From contig NZ_JAJLLW010000002.1 of NCBI RefSeq assembly GCF_020991005.1, positions 310,001 through 374,000 on the forward strand: a DNA stretch of 64,000 bases, read 5' to 3'. Numbering within the stretch: position 1 is the stretch's first letter; every line of letters starts with the position of its first letter. The translations under genes and the position numbers were made by a program. The stretch comes from Halomonas sp. CUBES01. Lineage in GTDB: Bacteria > Pseudomonadota > Gammaproteobacteria > Pseudomonadales > Halomonadaceae. Shown here piece after piece: positions 1 to 9,298 of the stretch. The notes below the pieces were generated by a model. It ran no database searches, was not told the origin of the DNA, and saw nothing but the letters and a program-made list of their open reading frames with translations.

Positions 1-1272
1 CTTAAGCTTGACGGCCTGTCCGCCCTGGTGCTCGACGAAGCAGACGAAATGTTGCGCATGGGCTTTATCGACGACGTAAAACGCGTGGTTGCCGATACCC
101 CGAAAGATGCTCAGCGTGTGTTCTTCTCGGCAACGCTGCCGACCGAAATCGAGCGCATCGTCAACCGCTATCTGGTTGACCCGGTCAAGGTGGCGATCGA
201 GTCTGGCACCACCACCGGTGAAAACATCGAGCAACGCATCGTTCGCGTTGACGGTGGCGCCAAGCTTGAAGCCCTGGCGCGTATTCTCGAAGTCGAACCC
301 GTCGATGGCGCCATCGTCTTTGTGCGTACCCGTGCCGCCTGCACCACCCTGGTGGAACAGCTGACCGCTCGTGGCATCAACGCCGCCGGCCTCTCCGGTG
401 ATCTGGATCAGAGCCTGCGCGAGCGCACCATCACGCGCCTGAAGCGTGGCAAAGTCGACGTGTTGATCGCCACCGACGTCGCTGCCCGCGGCCTCGACGT
501 ATCGCGTATCACCCACGTGATCAATTACGACCTGCCCCAGGACGCGGAAGCCTATACCCACCGCATCGGGCGTACCGGTCGTGCCGGACGTAGCGGCATC
601 GCGATTACTTTTGCCGGCTTCCGTGAAGGCCGCAAAGTGGGCTGGATGGAGCAGGCAACCGGTCAGAAGATGTCCGAAATGCCGCTGCCCGACGAGAGCG
701 CGATTCGTGCCCATCGTGATGAGGTCTTCCATCATCGCGTCGTGGCTGCGCTCACCAAGGGAGCCGAGGAACAGCGTGCTCTGGTCGAGCGCCTGGTCGA
801 GGAAGGCCATGACCCTGTCGAGCTGGCCTGTGCCTTTGCGGCCATGGCCCGCGCTGACGAAGCGCCGATCGGTCGCCTCCAGGCACCGCGCAAGGAAAAG
901 CCCTCGCGTGACGGCGCGTCAGGTGGCAAGCCGGGTGCGCGTCGCGAACGTTCCAGCGCACCGAGCGAAGGCATGACCCGCTACCGCGTTTCCGTTGGCC
1001 ATAAAGACGGCGTCAAGCCCGGCCAGCTGGTAGGCGCTCTTGCCAACGAAGGGGGTATCGAAGGCGCGCGTATCGGACGTATCGATATCCGTAACGCCTT
1101 CTCGGTGGTCGAGCTGCCCAGCGGTCTGCCGTCTACCATCCTGACCAAGATGGCGCGTGCCCGGGTTGCCGGCCGTCCGCTGGAAATCAGCGAAGACAGC
1201 GCGCCCGAGCGTGCGCCGCGCCGTCGTAATGACGATGGCGATGCGCCGGTCCGTCGCCGCGAACGCGCCTAA
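1..1272 (+). CDS. deaD: DEAD-box ATP-dependent RNA helicase, 3' part
   Basis: The frame is open from base 1, so the start lies before the window; 423 residues are visible. The VLDEAD motif II is at visible residues 10-15, followed by motif III (FFSATL) and the helicase C domain with motif VI (HRIGRTGRAG). A DbpA-type RNA-binding domain covers about residues 324-398, then a short Arg-rich tail. This architecture matches DeaD/CsdA, which unwinds structured RNA in ribosome assembly and mRNA decay, notably in the cold. The domain order is seen directly; the DeaD name rather than another DEAD-box member is inferred from the C-terminal RNA-binding domain. A strong terminator follows. Confidence 0.93.
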   Translation, partial: LKLDGLSALVLDEADEMLRMGFIDDVKRVVADTPKDAQRVFFSATLPTEIERIVNRYLVDPVKVAIESGTTTGENIEQRIVRVDGGAKLEALARILEVEPVDGAIVFVRTRAACTTLVEQLTARGINAAGLSGDLDQSLRERTITRLKRGKVDVLIATDVAARGLDVSRITHVINYDLPQDAEAYTHRIGRTGRAGRSGIAITFAGFREGRKVGWMEQATGQKMSEMPLPDESAIRAHRDEVFHHRVVAALTKGAEEQRALVERLVEEGHDPVELACAFAAMARADEAPIGRLQAPRKEKPSRDGASGGKPGARRERSSAPSEGMTRYRVSVGHKDGVKPGQLVGALANEGGIEGARIGRIDIRNAFSVVELPSGLPSTILTKMARARVAGRPLEISEDSAPERAPRRRNDDGDAPVRRRERA

Positions 1273-1312
1273 GGATTGACCGGCTGCCGCCAGGCGGCAA
1301 CGGCTATCCCCA

Positions 1313-1349
1313 CGCCCCCGTGCCTTTCCAGGCCCGGGGGCGTTTTTTT
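1313..1349 (+). terminator. Rho-independent terminator after deaD
   Basis: An 8-bp GC stem (CGCCCCCG with CGGGGGCG) closes a 14-base loop and is followed directly by seven T. It separates deaD from the endonuclease V gene. Confidence 0.85.
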
Positions 1350-1391
1350 GCTACCTTGTGCGTCTGGATGTCGGTAAATCAGGGAGGCCTT

Positions 1392-2090
1392 ATGGCGACA
1401 CCGCTACACGCATGGAACCTGGCGCCTAAACAGGCCATTGCGCTGCAGAGCCAGTTGGCCAAGCGTCTCGAACTTACCGACCGTATCGACCCGGTGCGCC
1501 ATATCGCCGGGGTGGATATTGGCTTCGAAGACCAGGGTGCCACCACCCGGGCGGCGGTGGTGGTGCTACGCTGGGCCCCGAACGCTGCCTCCCACCTGGC
1601 CGTGGTCGAGAAGGTGGTTCACCGCGAGGCGACGCGCATGCCCTATGTGCCCGGTCTGCTATCGTTTCGCGAGCTTCCGGCCGCGCTGGGCGCGTTCGAA
1701 AAACTCGCCGTGACGCCTGAACTGGTCATGGTGGACGGGCAGGGCATTGCCCACCCGCGCCATCTTGGCGTCGCTGCCCACTTAGGTCTGTGGCTGGACT
1801 TGCCCACCATTGGCATTGCCAAGTCACGGCTGACGGGCAGCCATACCGAGGTGGGGGAGGCGCGGGGCGACTGGGTGCCGCTGACCGCCGGGGATGCGGT
1901 GATCGGCGCGGTGCTGCGTTCGCGGGCCAAGGTCAAGCCGGTGTTCGTTTCTCCCGGCCACCGACTGTGTCTGGATACCTCGCTAAGCTGGGTTATGAGC
2001 TGCCTGGGAGCCACCAAGCTGCCCGAGCCCACCCGCCTGGCCGACCGGCTGGCATCACGGCGCGACGAAAAGCGCACGCCTGCCCGCTAG
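1392..2090 (+). CDS. nfi: Endonuclease V (deoxyinosine 3' endonuclease)
   Basis: A 232-residue protein of the Nfi family, which nicks DNA one base 3' of deoxyinosine to start repair of deaminated adenine. The family metal ligands are recognisable: Asp42 in GVDIGF, Glu94 in SFRELP and Asp115 in VDGQGIAHPR. The ATG at 1392 is chosen because AGGGAGG lies 4 bases upstream and because the frame extension to 1320 runs through the terminator stem. The length is close to E. coli Nfi. It is a single gene between the deaD terminator and a convergent amidotransferase gene. Confidence 0.93.
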   Translation: MATPLHAWNLAPKQAIALQSQLAKRLELTDRIDPVRHIAGVDIGFEDQGATTRAAVVVLRWAPNAASHLAVVEKVVHREATRMPYVPGLLSFRELPAALGAFEKLAVTPELVMVDGQGIAHPRHLGVAAHLGLWLDLPTIGIAKSRLTGSHTEVGEARGDWVPLTAGDAVIGAVLRSRAKVKPVFVSPGHRLCLDTSLSWVMSCLGATKLPEPTRLADRLASRRDEKRTPAR

Positions 2091-2096
2091 CCCACG

Positions 2097-2825
2097 CTAG
2101 ACGAACGCTAAAAAGCGGCGCAGCAGGCTCGATGCCTCCGGGGTGTCGCCCACGCCGAGTAGCAACGCCTCGGGGTCGTCCCCCTGATCGCGCAGCGCGG
2201 CCTTCTGCCGTTCCAGGTAAGCGCGCATGACGGGCGCGGTGAATTCCGGATGAAACTGTACGCTCCATTGGCGTGCTCCATAGCGCAGCGCCTGGTGAGC
2301 GTCGTGGCTGTTATGCGCCAGAATCGTGGTGTCGGGCGGCAGCTGCATGACCGACTGGGCATGGGTCAGGTGGGCCGGGAAGCACGCCGGTAGCTGGCCA
2401 AATAGCGGATCCTCCTGACCCGCCCGGGTGAGACGTACGGCATGGGTGCCCGACTCGCGGCCGGCGGGGTGGTAATCGCTGATGCCGTCGAATGCCGCGG
2501 CCATCAGCTGATGACCGTAGCACACGCCGAGCATGGGTACCTCGTCCGCCAGCGCCTGGCGCAGCCAGGGCTTGAGCGCCTCGCTCCACGGCGGCGCTTC
2601 GCTGACCATGCTGTGCGAGCCGGTGATGATGACGCCGGCATACGCCGCGGCGGGCTCAGCGGGTACCGCATCGCGGGCGTCCCAGACGCTTAACGTCAGC
2701 GTTTCCGGCAGCGCCTCGCGCAGCTGGCGGATAAAAAGTTGTTCAAAGTCGCCGTGGGCATCGACGACCTCGGGGAAGGCATCACCGGTTTTGATAATCA
2801 CTAAAGAAGACATGCTGGCTCTCAT
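2097..2825 (-). CDS. Class I glutamine amidotransferase-like protein (GuaA-N type)
   Basis: A 242-residue stand-alone class I GATase domain. The nucleophile elbow MLGVCYGHQL (Cys102) and the FHPEF motif (His192, Glu194) form a complete triad, so it should hydrolyse glutamine or a gamma-glutamyl compound. No synthetase domain is fused and the acceptor cannot be told. A second ATG at 2813 is an equally good start and would remove four residues. It converges on nfi with a 6-base gap. Another GATase and an amidoligase lie 1-2.5 kb upstream on the same strand, which may be functionally relevant. Confidence 0.85.
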   Translation of the reverse strand: MRASMSSLVIIKTGDAFPEVVDAHGDFEQLFIRQLREALPETLTLSVWDARDAVPAEPAAAYAGVIITGSHSMVSEAPPWSEALKPWLRQALADEVPMLGVCYGHQLMAAAFDGISDYHPAGRESGTHAVRLTRAGQEDPLFGQLPACFPAHLTHAQSVMQLPPDTTILAHNSHDAHQALRYGARQWSVQFHPEFTAPVMRAYLERQKAALRDQGDDPEALLLGVGDTPEASSLLRRFLAFV

Positions 2826-2949
2826 CCTGGCGCCGCGCGGGATCGTTGAGGGAGGTTAAGGTCGTCAAGAACGATAGAAACAATAGCCTGCCGGGGCGAT
2901 TCCCATGTAAGGTGCATCCGTGACCCCATATTACGTTCAGGAGCCTGAT

Positions 2950-3453
2950 ATGCAACAGATAACCCGCGCAGGTGAGCCCATGGATGTGGCCGGCAGCCTG
3001 CCTGCCCCCGGCCAGCAAGCCCCGGCTATGACGCTGACCAACGCCGAGCTCAAGGATGTCACCCTGGATACTTACCAGGGCAAGCGCAAGGTGCTCAATA
3101 TCATCCCCAGCGTCGATACGCCGACCTGTGCCATGTCGACCCGACAGTTCAACGCGTTGGCATCCAAGCTGGACAACACGGTGGTACTGGTCGTGTCCGC
3201 CGACCTGCCGTTTGCCGCCAAGCGCTTCTGCGGGGCGGAAGGGCTCGATGAAGTCGAGACGCTCTCCACCTTCCGTCACCGCGAGTTCCAGGAAGCCTGG
3301 GGCGTGGCACTGTGCAATAGCGCCATGGAAGGACTGTGTGCCCGTGCGGTCGTGGTTCTGGACGCCGACAACCGCGTGCTGCACAGTGAACTGGTCAGCG
3401 AGCTCAAGAACGAGCCGGACTACGACGCCGCGCTGGCCGTGCTCAACGCGTGA
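2950..3453 (+). CDS. tpx: Thiol peroxidase (Tpx), atypical 2-Cys peroxiredoxin
   Basis: A 167-residue protein close in length and sequence to E. coli Tpx, a thioredoxin-dependent lipid and hydrogen peroxide reductase of the periplasm or cytosol. The peroxidatic Cys60 sits in DTPTCAMSTRQF and the resolving Cys94 in RFCGAEGLD, the spacing expected for an intramolecular disulfide. Start 2950 is chosen for the CAGGAG site at 2938-2943; an in-frame GTG at 2920 would place that site inside the gene. The 3' end overlaps the convergent GATase gene by 11 bases. Confidence 0.94.
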   Translation: MQQITRAGEPMDVAGSLPAPGQQAPAMTLTNAELKDVTLDTYQGKRKVLNIIPSVDTPTCAMSTRQFNALASKLDNTVVLVVSADLPFAAKRFCGAEGLDEVETLSTFRHREFQEAWGVALCNSAMEGLCARAVVVLDADNRVLHSELVSELKNEPDYDAALAVLNA

Positions 3454-4126
3454 TGCCCAACTGATGGCGCTCGGCCGCCGCCACCAGCGCGCGAATCAAG
3501 CGCTGCTGGGGGCGGTTGAAGATCAGCCATTCGGGGTGCCATTGCACGCCGATCAGGAAGTCGTGATCCCGTGACTCGATGCCCTGGACCAGGCCGTCGC
3601 GGTCGCGGGCAACGATGTCGATACCCTGTCCGGCCTGATTGACGGCCTGGTGGTGAAGGCTGTTCACCCGGCACCAGGTGACGCCGAGCAGGCGATGGAG
3701 CTGGCTGGCGCCGACGATATCTACCGTTTTGCGTGGCAGTACCGTCCGCCGACGCTTGAGGCCTTCGTGGGTGGTGTAGATATCCGGGTCGAGGGTGCCG
3801 CCAAGGTGCACGTTGATCAGCTGAGCGCCACGGCAGATACCTAGCACGGGGGTATGCCGAGGAATGAAGCGCTCGAGCAGGTTGAGCTCCAGCGCATCCC
3901 GGGCGGGATCCAGACGCACGTCAAGCTGCACCTCCCCACCATAGAGCGACGCTTCAATATCATCGCCGCCACCAATGATCAGGCCATCCAGGTACTCAGG
4001 TTTGGGCCTTGATGGCGACAGGCGAAGCGGTCGCCCGCCGTGACGCCAGACGGCGAACCAGTCGAACCACCAGGCAAGCTGGCTTTTTGCATCGGAGGTG
4101 GTGATGCCAATTAACGGGCGGGCCAT
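3443..4126 (-). CDS. Gamma-glutamyl-gamma-aminobutyrate hydrolase-like GATase (peptidase C26)
   Basis: A 227-residue class I GATase of the PuuD/C26 type. The nucleophile is Cys98 in LGICRGAQL; His197 and Glu199 lie in QWHPEW; an IIGGGDDI loop precedes them. PuuD relatives cut gamma-glutamyl amide bonds. The gene lies 63 bases downstream of an amidoligase-family gene on the same strand, so the two probably form one unit in which one protein makes and the other cuts or edits a gamma-glutamyl or amide linkage. That coupling is inference; a puuD name is withheld because no putrescine pathway genes are near. Confidence 0.85.
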   Translation of the reverse strand: MARPLIGITTSDAKSQLAWWFDWFAVWRHGGRPLRLSPSRPKPEYLDGLIIGGGDDIEASLYGGEVQLDVRLDPARDALELNLLERFIPRHTPVLGICRGAQLINVHLGGTLDPDIYTTHEGLKRRRTVLPRKTVDIVGASQLHRLLGVTWCRVNSLHHQAVNQAGQGIDIVARDRDGLVQGIESRDHDFLIGVQWHPEWLIFNRPQQRLIRALVAAAERHQLGITR

Positions 4127-4189
4127 GCAACGGCACTCTCTGGTCGATGTGAATGAGTTGGTCGATGTGAATGCGTCAATCGCAAAATT

Positions 4190-5245
4190 TCAGCGTTTCG
4201 TCGACGAACGCCCGTGCCACCAGCACTTGATGCGGCTAGTCATGCGCATGAACCAGGGCCGGTTGTGCAGGGCGATGTAGTCGTCGCAGCGGGCGGACAG
4301 GGATGCCTCAGCGGCGGCCAGGTGTTCGACAGCGGCCCAGCGGTTCCATTCGGTAACGGCCCCCCAGTGAGGCTCCGATAGCTGGGCGTTGGGCAGCCGG
4401 TAGTGAAACGTCGGCCGCGGCTTGGTCAGCTCGCTATGCAGCAGCTTGTGGGGATGGTCGGGGCGAAGGTAGGCAAACAGCGGCAACATATCCAGCTCGC
4501 GGTTGCGGGTCGGATTGTAATGCAGGTAGTCGTCAATCAGCGTGTCGAGATCCGGGGTGTACTCACGGTCGAGCACCTTGAGCGCGTACTCTTTGGGAAA
4601 CGGGTTGGCGTGGGGGAGGACTTCGCGGGTGATATCCACCTTGATCTCGTCGCGAAGCCAGCTTGCCAGCAGCAGATAAGCCCGGAGCATCGCCAGCAGG
4701 TAGTCCACGTCGGCGCGCTCGATCTCAGGGTTGAGGTGCAGTCCGAAGCCGTAGAGCAAGCTCGCATCCGTGCCCTTGGCGCCATGTGTGCGCAGCGCCT
4801 CGAAAAGGCTATCGAGGTCGGGCAGCTCGTCCCAGGGCACCGGCGGGCAGACGATTTCGGTGGGTACCAGGCCGGTCACCATGTCGCCAATCAGCTCGCG
4901 GGTCTTGCGATGGAACTCCAGGCGGTGCTGGTGCTGCTGGCGCATCCACTCGCTGTCCTGCTCGTGGCCCTCTTCCAGCAGCGCCTTGTCCGGGTGGGCA
5001 TACTGGGTGTCCAGCTCAATGCCGAACTCCCCCCAGCGGGTACCCTCGACCAGTAGTCGGTGAGGGCTGACCACGTTAAGCTCACCACCAAATAGCTCGC
5101 GAACGATCTGGGCCGTGTCGCGGGGCGGGAGGCCGGCAAACTCGATTTCAACGCCGACACGGCGGGTTTCGCCCTTTGCATTGCGTCCGTTAGGTGGTGC
5201 ATCTAACGTCATCTCGGCATCCTGTGAGGTGAACAATTCATCCAC
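4190..5245 (-). CDS. Amidoligase family protein
   Basis: A 351-residue protein resembling the Amidoligase_2 family, a branch of the glutamine-synthetase-like COOH-NH2 ligase fold. The N-terminal part has the acidic strand signature (VGVEIEFAGLPP, then EFGIELDTQY) used by this fold to bind metal and ATP; a helical alpha-rich half follows. Such proteins are predicted to form amide bonds on small molecules or peptides and are commonly found beside GATase-like hydrolases, as here. The substrate is unknown. The upstream 106 bases before the divergent MscS gene must hold both promoters. Confidence 0.75.
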   Translation of the reverse strand: MDELFTSQDAEMTLDAPPNGRNAKGETRRVGVEIEFAGLPPRDTAQIVRELFGGELNVVSPHRLLVEGTRWGEFGIELDTQYAHPDKALLEEGHEQDSEWMRQQHQHRLEFHRKTRELIGDMVTGLVPTEIVCPPVPWDELPDLDSLFEALRTHGAKGTDASLLYGFGLHLNPEIERADVDYLLAMLRAYLLLASWLRDEIKVDITREVLPHANPFPKEYALKVLDREYTPDLDTLIDDYLHYNPTRNRELDMLPLFAYLRPDHPHKLLHSELTKPRPTFHYRLPNAQLSEPHWGAVTEWNRWAAVEHLAAAEASLSARCDDYIALHNRPWFMRMTSRIKCWWHGRSSTKR

Positions 5246-5351
5246 TCAGCCTATCATAGTCACGCGCACGGGCTGAGAATAATCACGTAGCGCACCACTT
5301 AAGCGTTACCGTGTGGCAACGTCTATTCACGCCTTGGTCCAGGAGTAACAT

Positions 5352-7805
5352 GTGCGAACGCACTGGCTAATTAACACCGTTCTACGCCTCGTTGTCATTT
5401 TGATGATGGGTAGCGTGGCCACACAGGCCCAGGCGCAGTCGATCACCCTGCCGAGCCTGGGAGGCGCTGGCTCGGAGGAGCAGAGCGATGTCAACAGCGA
5501 GGATTTTCAGGGCTCGCTGGATGACGTGATCTCGATGCTCGAGAACGAAGAACGGCGCAATGAGTTGCTTGGCTCGCTGCGTGAGCTGCAAACCACCTCG
5601 GGCGAGGCGACCCAAGAGGAGGGTATCGTGCACCAGGGGCTGTTGGGTGCCCTGGCCGACACCCTCACCGACATCGGCGAGCAGGCCCAGGCCGGGGATT
5701 CACCGGTCGACGAGTGGGAGCGTCAGCTGGTACATGGCGGTCAAGAGCTGAAAGCGCTGGTCAGCACCGCCGACCGCAGCGAAACCATCCGCGCCGTGGC
5801 CGAAGGGGCGGTGCTGGCGGTGGTCTGGATCGCCTTGCTGGTGGCGATGATCGGCGCCGGTCGGGTGCTGGCCAACCGCCGTGAATGGCCGCTCGACCTG
5901 CCGCGGGACCCCAAAGGCTGGCTGATGGTGGTGCACTTCCTGCGCCGCATGCTGCCCTGGATACTGGCCTTTGCCATTACCCTGGGGATCGGTCAGTTGA
6001 TGGCGTACAGCCCGGGCCGGACCATGGTGCTGGTGGTGGCGTATATTTGCGTGTGCGGTCGGCTGCTGTCGGTGGTGTTTGAGACCGTGGTGGCGTTTTT
6101 CAGCCGCGGCCATCGTTTTACCGCGGTGCTGCTGCTCCATCAGCAGGCACTGCGCGGCCTGTTCGTGATTGGCGCACTGATTGCGCTGGGCGACGCGGTG
6201 AATTCCAGCCGTATCGTCGAGATGCTGGGCGAAGAGCTTTCCAGCCTAGTCTCGGTGCTGGCCAACATGCTGGCGGCCCTGCTGTCGGCGCGCTTTGTGT
6301 TCAAGTTCAAGCGGCCGGTTCGCCACCTGATCTGCAATCGTCCCTATAAGCAGCGCCGCGATGCCAGCGCGGCGGTGGAAATGATCCGTGCCCTGGGTGG
6401 GCTCTGGCATATTCCCGCGCTGCTGCTGGTCGGCGGTTCACTGCTGGCGATCTTCATTACCGTGGGTGACGTCGGAACGGCACTGGCCCGGTCAATCATT
6501 TCCGCCAGCCTGTTGGTGCTCACGCTCGTGGTCACCGGTCTTCTGCGCCGCCAATCCGAGCGCCTGGGCAAGCGCCGCCATCGTCGTCGGCAAAGCCAGT
6601 ACCGCAAACGGTTGGAGCGCTTTGCGTTCGTGCTGGGGCATATCTGTGCCTGGGTGGTCTTTGCCGAACTGCTGATGCAGGTGTGGGGCAGCTCCATGTT
6701 CGGCCTGGGGCAGCGCGGGCTGGCCGGGGCGCGGATTGGCCCGGCACTGGTGAGCCTTGGCGCAACGGTGTTTCTGGCTTGGCTGGCGTGGATTTTTGCC
6801 GATACCGCCATTCAGCGGGCGTTGGTATCGTCGACCCGCTCGCGGGGGCGGCGGGTGAACCAGGCCCGGGCGCAAACCATCACGCCGATGATTCGCAACG
6901 TGATTTTCGTCACGATTCTGATCATCGCAGTGATAGCGGGGCTTGCCAATCTAGGGGTCAACGTCACGCCGCTGCTGGCGGGTGCCGGTGTCATCGGTCT
7001 GGCGATCGGTTTCGGGGCGCAGACCCTGGTGCAGGATTTGATCACCGGGATCTTTATCCTGATCGAAGACTCCCTGGCGGTGGATGACTTTGTGCAAATC
7101 AACGGTCACATGGGGACGGTCGAGGGGCTGACGTTGCGCACGGTCAGACTGCGCGACCTCGATGGTGTCGTGCATATCATCACTTTCAGCCGCATCGAGT
7201 CGATTCACAACATGTCCCGGCAGTTCGGGATTGCGCTGATGCGCATCCGTATTCCCCACGAAATGAAAGTCGACGACGCCATCAATCTGATGCAGGACAC
7301 GGCCCAGGAGCTGCGCAAGGACCCGATGATGCGGCACTACATCTGGTCGCCGCTGGAAATGCAGGGCGTCGACAGCTTCGACGACGGCGGCGCCATCCTG
7401 CGCATGCGTTTCCGTACCGCGCCGGAAATGCAGTGGGACGTGTCGCGGGCATTCAATCTGATGCTCAAGCAGCGCATGGAAGCGGAAGGCGTTGACATGG
7501 CACCGCCGCGTTTGAGCATCAACATGGAAGGCCAGGCAGGCGGTTCGATGGCGTCGGATGCCAGCGTTGACATGGACTTGGACGAGGCCCCCCACAACGA
7601 TGACGGGACGCTGCCCGAGGATCGCGAGCGGCCGACGTCACCCAAGCCCGCGCCGCTGCCCACGCAGGCCGAGATCAAGAAGGACGAGCGTCAGCGCAAG
7701 GGCGACGGCCAAGGCAAGCGGTTACCCGGTGGCAAGTCCCAGGCAAAGGGCAAACCCGATCACACTCCCGATACCGGCCCCGGTCGCGAACATGGCGACG
7801 AGTAG
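5352..7805 (+). CDS. Large MscS-family mechanosensitive channel
   Basis: An 817-residue inner-membrane channel. Residues 1-29 look like a signal peptide; residues 30-140 form an acidic soluble periplasmic stretch; many hydrophobic helices follow; the MscS core lies at about 513-700 with the pore helix GLAIGFGAQTLVQD and the beta domain signature VDDFVQINGHMGTVE. The last 80 residues are charged and probably disordered. It resembles the YbdG/YnaI/MscM-size class rather than MscS itself. The start is a GTG at 5352 with AGGAG at 5341-5345; an out-of-frame ATG at 5350 stops at once. The 3' end overlaps the next, convergent gene by 84 bases. Confidence 0.88.
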   Translation: MRTHWLINTVLRLVVILMMGSVATQAQAQSITLPSLGGAGSEEQSDVNSEDFQGSLDDVISMLENEERRNELLGSLRELQTTSGEATQEEGIVHQGLLGALADTLTDIGEQAQAGDSPVDEWERQLVHGGQELKALVSTADRSETIRAVAEGAVLAVVWIALLVAMIGAGRVLANRREWPLDLPRDPKGWLMVVHFLRRMLPWILAFAITLGIGQLMAYSPGRTMVLVVAYICVCGRLLSVVFETVVAFFSRGHRFTAVLLLHQQALRGLFVIGALIALGDAVNSSRIVEMLGEELSSLVSVLANMLAALLSARFVFKFKRPVRHLICNRPYKQRRDASAAVEMIRALGGLWHIPALLLVGGSLLAIFITVGDVGTALARSIISASLLVLTLVVTGLLRRQSERLGKRRHRRRQSQYRKRLERFAFVLGHICAWVVFAELLMQVWGSSMFGLGQRGLAGARIGPALVSLGATVFLAWLAWIFADTAIQRALVSSTRSRGRRVNQARAQTITPMIRNVIFVTILIIAVIAGLANLGVNVTPLLAGAGVIGLAIGFGAQTLVQDLITGIFILIEDSLAVDDFVQINGHMGTVEGLTLRTVRLRDLDGVVHIITFSRIESIHNMSRQFGIALMRIRIPHEMKVDDAINLMQDTAQELRKDPMMRHYIWSPLEMQGVDSFDDGGAILRMRFRTAPEMQWDVSRAFNLMLKQRMEAEGVDMAPPRLSINMEGQAGGSMASDASVDMDLDEAPHNDDGTLPEDRERPTSPKPAPLPTQAEIKKDERQRKGDGQGKRLPGGKSQAKGKPDHTPDTGPGREHGDE

Positions 7806-8153
7806 CCACGGGCCGCGCCAGCGACGCCAGCGGTTATACAGGGAGACTGCGTTGCTGACGCGATCGACCAGTTCATCGTGGCGTGAAATGGCGTGATCGG
7901 GGGGCAGTGAGAAATCGTTGGCCACATCACCCTGCCAGTGCGCGCCATGGGTCAGCCCCAGTCGCGCGCGTAGACAGCCGATGTCGCTGAGCGTCTGATG
8001 CAGGGTGTCGTAGGTTTCGCGATGCTCATTGACCGCCAGCACGGTGTCGGCATCCTGGCGCAGGGCGCTGTTTTGGCAGCGCTCGACGGCGCTCTGGATG
8101 TCGAGCTCGCTGGCTTCTGATGAAAGCGATAGGCGTTGATACAGATCGCGCAT
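7722..8153 (-). CDS. Small membrane protein with degenerate J-like N terminus
   Basis: A 143-residue protein of unknown function. Residues 1-60 have the spacing and helices of a J domain (MRDLYQRLSLSSEASELDIQ start) but no HPD tripeptide. Residues 108-142 hold one or two hydrophobic helices rich in Gly and Ala. It lies directly downstream of a TerB/J-domain gene on the same strand (38-base gap), so the pair is probably co-transcribed. The 84-base overlap with the MscS gene is unusual; I keep it because otherwise 7806-8153 would hold no gene and the protein has a credible topology. Confidence 0.6.
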   Translation of the reverse strand: MRDLYQRLSLSSEASELDIQSAVERCQNSALRQDADTVLAVNEHRETYDTLHQTLSDIGCLRARLGLTHGAHWQGDVANDFSLPPDHAISRHDELVDRVSNAVSLYNRWRRWRGPWLLVAMFATGAGIGSVIGFALCLGLATG

Positions 8154-8191
8154 AAGAATGGTCTTGTTCCGTCGGTCGCCGCCGTGTCGGT

Positions 8192-9163
8192 TTAATAGGT
8201 TTGCATCAGGTAATCATACGCGTTTTTGATGCGCTGGAAACGAGCAGATGCGAGCGCTACCTGATGTTCGCTTTCGGAGAAGAAACGGTCCGGGTGGTGC
8301 AGCTGGGCCATGCGCCGATAGGCGAGCCGAACGTCACCGCGGCTGGCGCCCGGCGGCAGCCCGAGCACGGCCAGCGCCCGGGTAGTGCGATCCGGTGGCG
8401 GGGTGTGCGACGACTGTCGCCGCTCGCTCTGGGCGCGTTCGTGACGCGCCTGCTCTCGTTGGGCCTGTTCGCGGCGCTGCTGGTCGTCGCGCTGGCGCTG
8501 GCGTTCTCGCTCCTGACGGGTCTGTTCCTTACGCGCGTGCGCCTGTTCCTGCTGGCGCTGCTTTTCCTGATGTTTGCGCTGTTTTTTCTGTTCGCGCTGC
8601 TCGGCTTTCTCCTGAGCCTGGCGTTCGGCGTCTTCGCGGGCTTGCTGTTCGGCGGCGGCGTCGCGCGCTTTTTGACGGAAATAGTCAGGGTTATGCTGCT
8701 GCCAATAGGTATGCCGACTGGGATCTTCGGGGGCGCCCATGGGTCGGCCGGTCAGCTCGTAAAACAGCGTGCTCAGCGTGGTGGGGGTCACGTTGAGCAA
8801 GTCGGCAAGAAAGCGCAGGATATAATGGTTGGCCAGCGACAGCTCGCCGTCGTCGGTGGCAACGGTAATCGACTGGTGCAGCACGCTCAAGCTACGCTCC
8901 TTGGAGCATTCCTTGCGCAGAATTTCGGCGGCCAGCTGAATCGCCTGAAGATCCTGGCTATGAGCGATCCCCATGACCGGTCCGAGCTCGTGCCCATGAC
9001 GAAACTGCGCCGTGACCTGGGCCAGACGGCGGCGCCGTTGACCTTCGGACACGTGCTGACGGTGCACCAGCACCCAGGCCAGCAATAGCAGCGTTGCCGT
9101 ATCCACTTGGCTGCGGCTTTTCAACAGCACCAGCTCAAAGGGTGAAAAACGGGCCATGGACAT
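8192..9163 (-). CDS. TerB-like and J-domain co-chaperone (DjlA-like)
   Basis: A 323-residue protein. The N-terminal 160 residues resemble a TerB/DjlA-type alpha-helical domain; residues 165-260 are a long Gln/Arg/Glu-rich coiled coil; the last 63 residues are a J domain with an intact HPD motif (LHHPDRFF). J domains stimulate DnaK ATPase, so this is likely a specialised co-chaperone. Unlike DjlA it lacks an obvious N-terminal membrane anchor. The ATG at 9163 is preferred for GGGAG 7 bases upstream; ATG at 9157 is possible. It is divergent from the 472-residue membrane protein gene. Confidence 0.82.
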   Translation of the reverse strand: MSMARFSPFELVLLKSRSQVDTATLLLLAWVLVHRQHVSEGQRRRRLAQVTAQFRHGHELGPVMGIAHSQDLQAIQLAAEILRKECSKERSLSVLHQSITVATDDGELSLANHYILRFLADLLNVTPTTLSTLFYELTGRPMGAPEDPSRHTYWQQHNPDYFRQKARDAAAEQQAREDAERQAQEKAEQREQKKQRKHQEKQRQQEQAHARKEQTRQERERQRQRDDQQRREQAQREQARHERAQSERRQSSHTPPPDRTTRALAVLGLPPGASRGDVRLAYRRMAQLHHPDRFFSESEHQVALASARFQRIKNAYDYLMQTY

Positions 9164-9298
9164 TCCCAAGCTCCCAATGCAAAGAGGTAAACAGCGAGCA
9201 ATAGTGGCGTTCGGCGTCCATTAAGGCAAGTCCTCCCCATACCCGATGCACTGCCATGTTATCGCATCACCATACACAGGGAAGTAGGAGATTGGTCG

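Noticed and set aside
4403..5056. 217-residue frame antisense to the amidoligase
   Set aside because: It mirrors the amidoligase codons and has no family features.
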